NCBI GenBank assembly: GCA_050012355.1
Contig: JBEKHI010000324.1
Location: 1 to 9,897 of the forward strand
Reading direction: 5' to 3'
Length of the DNA: 9,897 bases
Source: JBEKHI01 sp050012355
GTDB lineage: Bacteria > Actinomycetota > Actinomycetes > Streptosporangiales > Streptosporangiaceae
Shown: positions 6,242 to 9,897 of the stretch, one piece after another
How the letters are laid out: every line of letters begins with the position of its first letter
Numbering within the stretch: the stretch's first letter is position 1
Program-made: the position numbers and the translations under genes
The notes under the pieces: generated by a model
What the model saw: only the letters and a program-made list of their open reading frames with translations
Databases searched by the model: none
What the model was told of the DNA's origin: nothing

Positions 6242-7108
6242 CTACGCGAGCACAGCGCGGAGGCGGGAGTCGTTCTCGGATTCCAGGGCGGCGTAAGCCT
6301 CTTCCTCCGCCGGGGCAAAGACCGGAGCCGACATCATCTCGCCAGACGGCCCAACCGAGGCGCGGAAGATCTCCGTCGCGTTGCCCTCGATGACCGGGTA
6401 CCAGTCTCCGTCACGCACCGAAATCCAGGACCTGGCCACTCCCCCGGCGTTGCGGATTAGCACCGGCAGCCCCGGATCGATGCCCGCGACCTTGGAGTAA
6501 ACGGCGCGGGAGGCAACGGCGCCCGAGCCGCAGGCCGGGGTCAGGCCCGCGCCGCGCTCGTAGGTGCGGACGAAGACCTCATCCTCCGACAGCGGCAGCA
6601 GGAACGACACGTTGGCGCCCTCGGGGAAGGCCGACGGGGCCAGCTCGCCGTAACCGATCAAATCCTCCTCGGAGTACTTTTCCACGAGGGTGATGGCGTG
6701 CGGGTTCGGCGCCTCGACCCAGGTGAAGTCCTCGAAGTGATGGGGCACCGCCGTTTTGAACGAAAGGGCTGGTGACTCCAGCGCTACCTGACGCACGCCT
6801 GAGACGGACGGTGTACGGCGAACCGTGTAGGTGGCCGGGCCGCTGGTGATCGTCTCGGTGTCGGTGCCGCGCAGGTCGAGCAGGTGCCTGCCGAGGCAGC
6901 GCATCCCGTTACCGCAGAACTCAGCCGCCGAGCCGTCCGGGTTGAAGAACCACGCCTCGTTCGCGTCGTAGAAGTAGACACCGTCGCCACCACCGGTCCA
7001 CGAGGCGGCGTCGCACACCGACCGGACGAAATCGCCCGGGGTGGCCGGGGGGCGCGCGGCGACGACGAAAATCTCGTTCCGCGAACCGTGAGACTTCAGG
7101 AGCAACAT
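6242..7108 (-). CDS. Diaminopimelate epimerase-like (DapF fold) PLP-independent epimerase, divergent
   Basis: The protein has 288 aa and the DapF domain pattern in full. KSHGSRNEIFVV (5-16) stands for the usual KxHGxGNDF; the substrate Asn11 is kept, but Gly-Asn-Asp-Phe has become Arg-Asn-Glu-Ile-Phe. The first catalytic Cys65 lies in DGSAAEFCGNGMRC. NPH (135-137), FPEGANV (161-167) and RTYERGAGLTPACGSG (181-196) follow, with the second catalytic Cys193. The two cysteines would act as the acid/base pair that inverts a carbon centre. DapF converts LL- to meso-diaminopimelate for lysine and peptidoglycan. The altered N-terminal loop and an acidic C-terminal tail of about 35 residues suggest a paralogue that may act on another amino acid; a canonical dapF is expected elsewhere. 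The start overlaps the upstream Nudix-like gene by 13 bases, with GGAG only 2 bases before the ATG, so translational coupling is likely. A TTG one codon in is an alternative start. Confidence 0.85.
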   Translation of the reverse strand: MLLLKSHGSRNEIFVVAARPPATPGDFVRSVCDAASWTGGGDGVYFYDANEAWFFNPDGSAAEFCGNGMRCLGRHLLDLRGTDTETITSGPATYTVRRTPSVSGVRQVALESPALSFKTAVPHHFEDFTWVEAPNPHAITLVEKYSEEDLIGYGELAPSAFPEGANVSFLLPLSEDEVFVRTYERGAGLTPACGSGAVASRAVYSKVAGIDPGLPVLIRNAGGVARSWISVRDGDWYPVIEGNATEIFRASVGPSGEMMSAPVFAPAEEEAYAALESENDSRLRAVLA

Positions 7109-7593
7109 AGCTCCACAAGCCTACCCGCTAAGACGGCGAACGCCGGATAGGTGGACATCCTCGCCCCCTGAGCGTAGTTCCTGATGGCCACCCGAGACCG
7201 GTCGATCATGTTGGCTGGCAGCCCGTCGAGCGGGAACCAGCACAGGTCGGTGTAGTCCTTCGTGGTCTCGCGCGGCTCCCCGCGCCAGTTATCCACAGCC
7301 AGGAAGAACGCGATCCGCCCTGACCCGGAGACATCGTGCATCACGTGTGCCAGTGAGACCGCCGCCGGAGTCACCCGGATGTCCGCCTGCGAGTGGGCGA
7401 TTCGCTGCGCGGCCTCGACGATTGTCTCCCGTTCGGCCAGCCGCCCGGAGACGGGTTCGTAGGCCCCATCCCCATAGCCGGTATTCGTCCTCCTGCCGAG
7501 CAGTATCCGTTCCTCGTTCACCAGCAGCAGGTATACATCGACGATCAGTTGTACCTGGTGCGTGGGTGGTGCTTGCGTTCGGGCTCGTGTCAT
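7096..7593 (-). CDS. Nudix-fold protein with a degenerate Nudix box
   Basis: The protein has 165 aa from the ATG at 7593. The beginning QVQLIVDVYLLLVNEERILL, then GRRTNTGYGDGAYEPVSG, matches Nudix proteins of the LLRRANTGYxDGxY type. SGSGRIAFFLAVDNWRGEP and CWFPLDGLPANMID match the second half (usually IDFFL...W.GEP and LRWFPLDALPxNxI). The Nudix box at residues 50-72 should read GxxxxxExxxxxxxREUxEExGU. Here Gly50, Glu56 and Arg64 are kept, but the catalytic positions are Ile65, Ser68 and Gln69 instead of Glu, and the late Gly is Asp71. Metal-dependent hydrolysis is therefore doubtful; a binding or regulatory role is possible. The upstream in-frame extension to 7695 is low-complexity and unlikely. 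The ribosome site is weak (AGGAC). It is the first gene of a two-gene operon with the DapF-like gene. Confidence 0.85.
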   Translation of the reverse strand: MTRARTQAPPTHQVQLIVDVYLLLVNEERILLGRRTNTGYGDGAYEPVSGRLAERETIVEAAQRIAHSQADIRVTPAAVSLAHVMHDVSGSGRIAFFLAVDNWRGEPRETTKDYTDLCWFPLDGLPANMIDRSRVAIRNYAQGARMSTYPAFAVLAGRLVELCCS

Positions 7594-7635
7594 AGCTGAC
7601 TGTCCTGGTCCGCTCGCCGTCGTTTCCCCGCCCCG

Positions 7636-7652
7636 AGCGCGCCTAGCGCGCT
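7636..7652 (-). promoter_or_regulatory. Hairpin in the leader of the Nudix-like gene
   Basis: AGCGCGC-CTA-GCGCGCT is a perfect 7-bp, all but one G:C, stem with a 3-base loop, 43 bases before the Nudix-like start. No U-run follows. It could be an mRNA leader structure or a protein-binding palindrome. Confidence 0.45.
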
Positions 7653-7833
7653 GCCCGGGTAGGTAACGTACCCCCGGCTGGCTGTGGATCGCCATGTGAA
7701 CAAACGGGGGTTAGCTGTGGACGGTGCGGTCAAGACCCGCGCGATGCTGTGGAGTTCACGAGCCGTTTGCCTTGTGCGGTAAGGGTTGCGCGGTGTGGAG
7801 GTCACCTCGGGGGTTGTGGAGGATGGGCGGCGG

Positions 7834-7862
7834 AAAAAAGACGCCTAATTACGCTCCGTAAC
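7834..7862 (-). terminator. Possible weak terminator of the DUF4282 gene
   Basis: On the minus strand TTACG-GAG-CGTAA (7862-7850), 14 bases after the DUF4282 stop, is followed about 10 bases later by TTTTTT (7839-7834). The stem is short and the spacing to the U-run is long, so the call is tentative. Confidence 0.35.
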
Positions 7863-7875
7863 GTTCCATGTCCGG

Positions 7876-8604
7876 CTATGCGTTGTCCCGGCCGCTGATC
7901 GTTCGCAGGTCATCGGCCATCCGGAAGGCCACCAGGCAGAATTCCAGGACCACCCGGGCGAACGCGACACCGACGATGAAAAGCGCCGGCGCGATGATGA
8001 ACAGCGTGATCACCCCGAACATCAGGCTCGCCATGAACGCGAACAGGGCCAGCCCCAAGCCGGCCAGCGCGAAGGCGACGATGGTGATCTTGTAAAGGAT
8101 GGACACGATCGACGGCGTGACGAATGCGTTGAAGCCGGTGTCGGACAGTGCGCTGAACAGGTGCCTGAGGGCGCCGCCACCGAGGTTCGGGCGCGACCGG
8201 GGGGCGTGACCCTGATGCCGCTGACCCGCCTCGGGCTGAGGCATACCCTGCTGGCCCATTCCCGGCTGGCCCATATTCTGCTGGCCGAATCCTGACTGGT
8301 CGACTCCGGGCGGGTTGCCGGGCCCGGGCTGACCAGGGTAGCCGGGCGTAGCGCCGAAAGCGACGTAGCTGGGGTCGGGCGGCGCGGCATTGCCGTCGTA
8401 GGCGGTCGTGTCGTAGCTGACGGGGCCGCCGGGGAGCGTGAAGTCCTGGGGCGCCTCACGGTACTGCTGTTCGCCGAACGGGCTGGCGCTCGTGTACTGG
8501 TCGGCTGCGAACGGGTCCGCCTGGTACTGCTGTCCCTGTTCCGCGTAACCGCCGTACTGGCCGGTGTAGATCCGCTCGGTCCCCTCAGGAGGCTGACCGG
8601 TCAT
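7876..8604 (-). CDS. DUF4282 membrane protein with Gln/Gly/Pro-rich N-terminal region
   Basis: The protein has 242 aa. Residues 1-137 are low-complexity and probably disordered, rich in Gln, Gly, Pro and Tyr, with short repeats such as GQQNMGQPGMGQQGM. The DUF4282 domain covers about 145-235: LFSALSDTGFNAFVTPSIVS, one membrane helix (about 168-193), a short turn, a second helix (about 196-220) and then RVVLEFCLVAFRMADDL, the conserved segment of this family. It is likely an inner-membrane protein with both tails on the same side, probably cytoplasmic. Family function is unknown. GGGAGAA 7 bases before the ATG at 8604 is a good ribosome binding site. It is transcribed divergently from the Asp-box protein gene and separated from the Nudix operon by a gap with a possible terminator, so it is probably a single-gene unit. 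Confidence 0.85.
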   Translation of the reverse strand: MTGQPPEGTERIYTGQYGGYAEQGQQYQADPFAADQYTSASPFGEQQYREAPQDFTLPGGPVSYDTTAYDGNAAPPDPSYVAFGATPGYPGQPGPGNPPGVDQSGFGQQNMGQPGMGQQGMPQPEAGQRHQGHAPRSRPNLGGGALRHLFSALSDTGFNAFVTPSIVSILYKITIVAFALAGLGLALFAFMASLMFGVITLFIIAPALFIVGVAFARVVLEFCLVAFRMADDLRTISGRDNA

Positions 8605-8762
8605 GATCCGTTTCTCCCTTCACGTCGGTTGCGGAAGCAATGCTCCCACATATGGGGTGTTCAGCTGGGCAAGCCGGATAATGTCGGCGCGCCCCGATGA
8701 TTCCGCAGTGCGTGGATCGTCTCAATCCTGGTAGGGCGAATTCTGACCAGGAAGGCGTGCGC
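8605..8762. promoter_or_regulatory. Divergent promoter region
   Basis: This 158-bp gap separates divergent genes and must hold both promoters. GATAAT at 8677-8682 is a possible plus-strand -10 without a clear -35. AGGAAGG at 8749-8755 is the ribosome binding site of the plus-strand gene, 7 bases before its ATG. Confidence 0.4.
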
Positions 8763-9863
8763 ATGACGCAGGTACGGGTGCTCGCGGGGACGTCCAAGGG
8801 CGCGTTCCTGCTCACCTCGGACGCCAGCCGCGACAGCTGGGATGTGAGCGGACCGCACTTCGCCGGCTGGGAGATCTACCACCTGAAAGGCTCCCCCGCC
8901 GATCCGGATCGCATCTATGTATCGCAGTCGTCTGGGTGGTTCGGGCAGCTCTTGCAGCGTTCCAGCGACGGCGGAAAGACCTGGGAGCCGGTCGGGAACG
9001 ACTTCACCTACGCGACCGAGCCCGGGACGCACCTGTGGTACGACGGCACGCAGCGGCCGTTCGAGTTCAAGCGGATCTGGCATCTGGAGCCGTCACCCGA
9101 CGATCCCGACCTGGTTTACGCGGGCGCCGAGGACGCGGCGATCTTCCGGTCGACGGACGGCGGCAAGAGCTGGCGCGAGCTCACCGGGCTGCGCACTCAC
9201 CCCTCGGCGCCGCAGTGGCAGCCGGGCACGGACGGCATGTGCCTGCACACCATTATCTTGCAAGGCCCGCGGCTTTACGCGGCGATCTCGGCGGCCGGGA
9301 CGTTCCGGTCCGACGACTACGGCGAGACCTGGCAGCCGGTCAACCGCGGCCTCCGGTCGCTGGGGACAATGCCTCAAGAGGAGCCGGAGACCGGCTTCTG
9401 CGTGCATCATGTGGAGGCGGCGCCCGGCCAGCCGGACACGCTGTACATGCAGAAGCACTGGGACGTGATGCGCAGCGACGACGCCGGCGAGACCTGGCGC
9501 GAGATCAGCGGGAACCTGCCCAGCGACTTCGGGTTCCCGATCACGGTGCATCCGCACGAGCCAGAGACCATTTACGTGGTCCCGATGACCAGCGACGAAC
9601 TGCACTTCCCGCCCGAGGGGCGGCTGCGCGTCTACCGGTCCCGGACCGGCGGCGACGAATGGGAACCGCTGACCAACGGGCTGCCACCGGCCAACTGCTA
9701 CGTCGACGTCTACCGGGACGCGATGTCGGTCGACTCGCTGGGCGGCATCTACTTCGGCACCACCGGCGGACAGGTGTACGTCTCCAGCGACTCGGGCGAT
9801 TCGTGGGCGCCGATCGTGCGGGACCTGCCGCCGGTGCTGTCGGTGGAGGCCCAGGTGATCTGA
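8763..9863 (+). CDS. Asp-box (BNR/sialidase-like) beta-propeller protein
   Basis: The protein has 366 aa from the ATG at 8763; the AGGAAGG site favours it over upstream in-frame starts. It has six Asp-box motifs (SxDxGxTW): residues 67-74 SSDGGKTW, 130-137 STDGGKSW, 183-190 SDDYGETW, 238-245 SDDAGETW, 293-300 SRTGGDEW (degenerate) and 341-348 SSDSGDSW. Spacing of 45-60 residues fits one propeller blade each. Such proteins are annotated as WD40/YVTN/BNR-like or exo-alpha-sialidase. The sialidase catalytic Arg triad and FRIP motif are not apparent, so glycosidase activity should not be assumed. There is no signal peptide; MTQVRVLAGTSKGAFLL is the first blade strand, so the protein is probably cytoplasmic. 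Its TGA overlaps a possible ATG of a following gene, which suggests an operon. Confidence 0.88.
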   Translation: MTQVRVLAGTSKGAFLLTSDASRDSWDVSGPHFAGWEIYHLKGSPADPDRIYVSQSSGWFGQLLQRSSDGGKTWEPVGNDFTYATEPGTHLWYDGTQRPFEFKRIWHLEPSPDDPDLVYAGAEDAAIFRSTDGGKSWRELTGLRTHPSAPQWQPGTDGMCLHTIILQGPRLYAAISAAGTFRSDDYGETWQPVNRGLRSLGTMPQEEPETGFCVHHVEAAPGQPDTLYMQKHWDVMRSDDAGETWREISGNLPSDFGFPITVHPHEPETIYVVPMTSDELHFPPEGRLRVYRSRTGGDEWEPLTNGLPPANCYVDVYRDAMSVDSLGGIYFGTTGGQVYVSSDSGDSWAPIVRDLPPVLSVEAQVI

Positions 9864-9897
9864 TGTCGTGCGGCACGATCCGGGACCGGGGCACGGG
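9863..9897 (+). CDS. Possible start of a downstream gene, cut by window end
   Basis: The ATG overlaps the preceding stop as TGATG, the arrangement typical of translationally coupled genes. Only MSCGTIRDRGTG can be read, which is too little to identify, and a nearby GTG is equally possible. Confidence 0.22.
   Translation, partial: MSCGTIRDRGT

Larger units (their letters stand above)
7594..7875. other. Intergenic region upstream of the Nudix/DapF-like operon
   Basis: No gene is supported in this 282-base stretch. It holds a strong hairpin at 7636-7652, a smaller inverted repeat GGTA-ACG-TACC at 7662-7672, five copies of TGTGGA on the plus strand between 7683 and 7820, and a possible terminator for the DUF4282 gene at 7834-7862. 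The operon's promoter should lie here on the minus strand, but I see no convincing -35/-10 pair. Confidence 0.5.

Noticed and set aside
5385..6296. Open 303-codon plus-strand frame
   Set aside because: It runs antisense through the GntR gene and its promoter; only the part around 6003-6180 has coding character.
7289..7297. TTATCCACA, a perfect DnaA box, plus nearby TGTGGA motifs as a replication origin
   Set aside because: The box lies inside the Nudix-like gene as a single copy, the TGTGGA copies lack the rest of the DnaA box, and there is no dnaA, dnaN or AT-rich unwinding region.
7262..7599. Plus-strand ORFs opposite the Nudix-like gene
   Set aside because: Antisense shadows without ribosome sites; the minus-strand frame has clear family motifs.
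8022..8459. Alternative minus-strand frame within the DUF4282 gene
   Set aside because: Ser/Arg/Pro-rich shadow; membrane helices and the DUF4282 motif are in the other frame.
8661..9605. Several antisense ORFs across the Asp-box protein gene
   Set aside because: Typical high-GC shadows; the plus-strand frame has six Asp-boxes and a proper ribosome site.

Overview
The window is high-GC DNA with strong G/C bias at codon third positions, and it reads as an actinobacterial chromosome. The gene content fits a filamentous lineage such as Streptosporangiales or Streptomyces-like taxa: a relic of the DUF574-type SAM methyltransferase family, a DUF4282 membrane protein, a secreted S53 peptidase and a small GntR regulator. 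The lineage is inferred from composition and families, not proven.

Region 1 (1-4260) looks like an accessory region full of gene debris. A truncated plus-strand coding fragment, possibly an IS4-like transposase, runs into a TIGR04141/DUF6119-type gene that has lost its N-terminus. Next come a minus-strand remnant of a SAM-dependent methyltransferase, an apparently intact secreted serine-carboxyl peptidase of the sedolisin (S53) type, and a minus-strand DUF4143-type ATPase broken by two internal deletions. The peptidase has an intact Glu/Asp/Ser triad but no visible activation prodomain.

Region 2 (4261-6241) holds a small unrecognised lipoprotein. It is convergent with a short GntR-family regulator whose apparently leaderless promoter is overlapped by a perfect 12-bp palindrome. 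Upstream of the regulator are a candidate 69-aa ORF, a cluster of small repeats and palindromes, and a plus-strand stretch with coding character that belongs to no complete gene.

Region 3 (6242-8604, all minus strand) is better preserved. It has a DUF4282 membrane protein with a long Gln/Gly/Pro-rich N-terminus, then, after a 280-bp gap, a two-gene overlapping operon. The first gene of that operon is a Nudix-fold protein whose catalytic Nudix-box glutamates are mostly replaced. The second is a divergent diaminopimelate-epimerase-like enzyme that keeps both catalytic cysteines.

Region 4 (8605-9897, plus strand) holds a 366-aa Asp-box (BNR) beta-propeller protein without a signal peptide. Its stop codon overlaps a possible ATG of a further gene cut by the window edge.

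No rRNA, tRNA or CRISPR array was seen. The most interesting signals are the degenerate Nudix/DapF-like pair, the prodomain-less S53 peptidase, the GntR palindrome/leaderless promoter, and the unusual density of gene relics.
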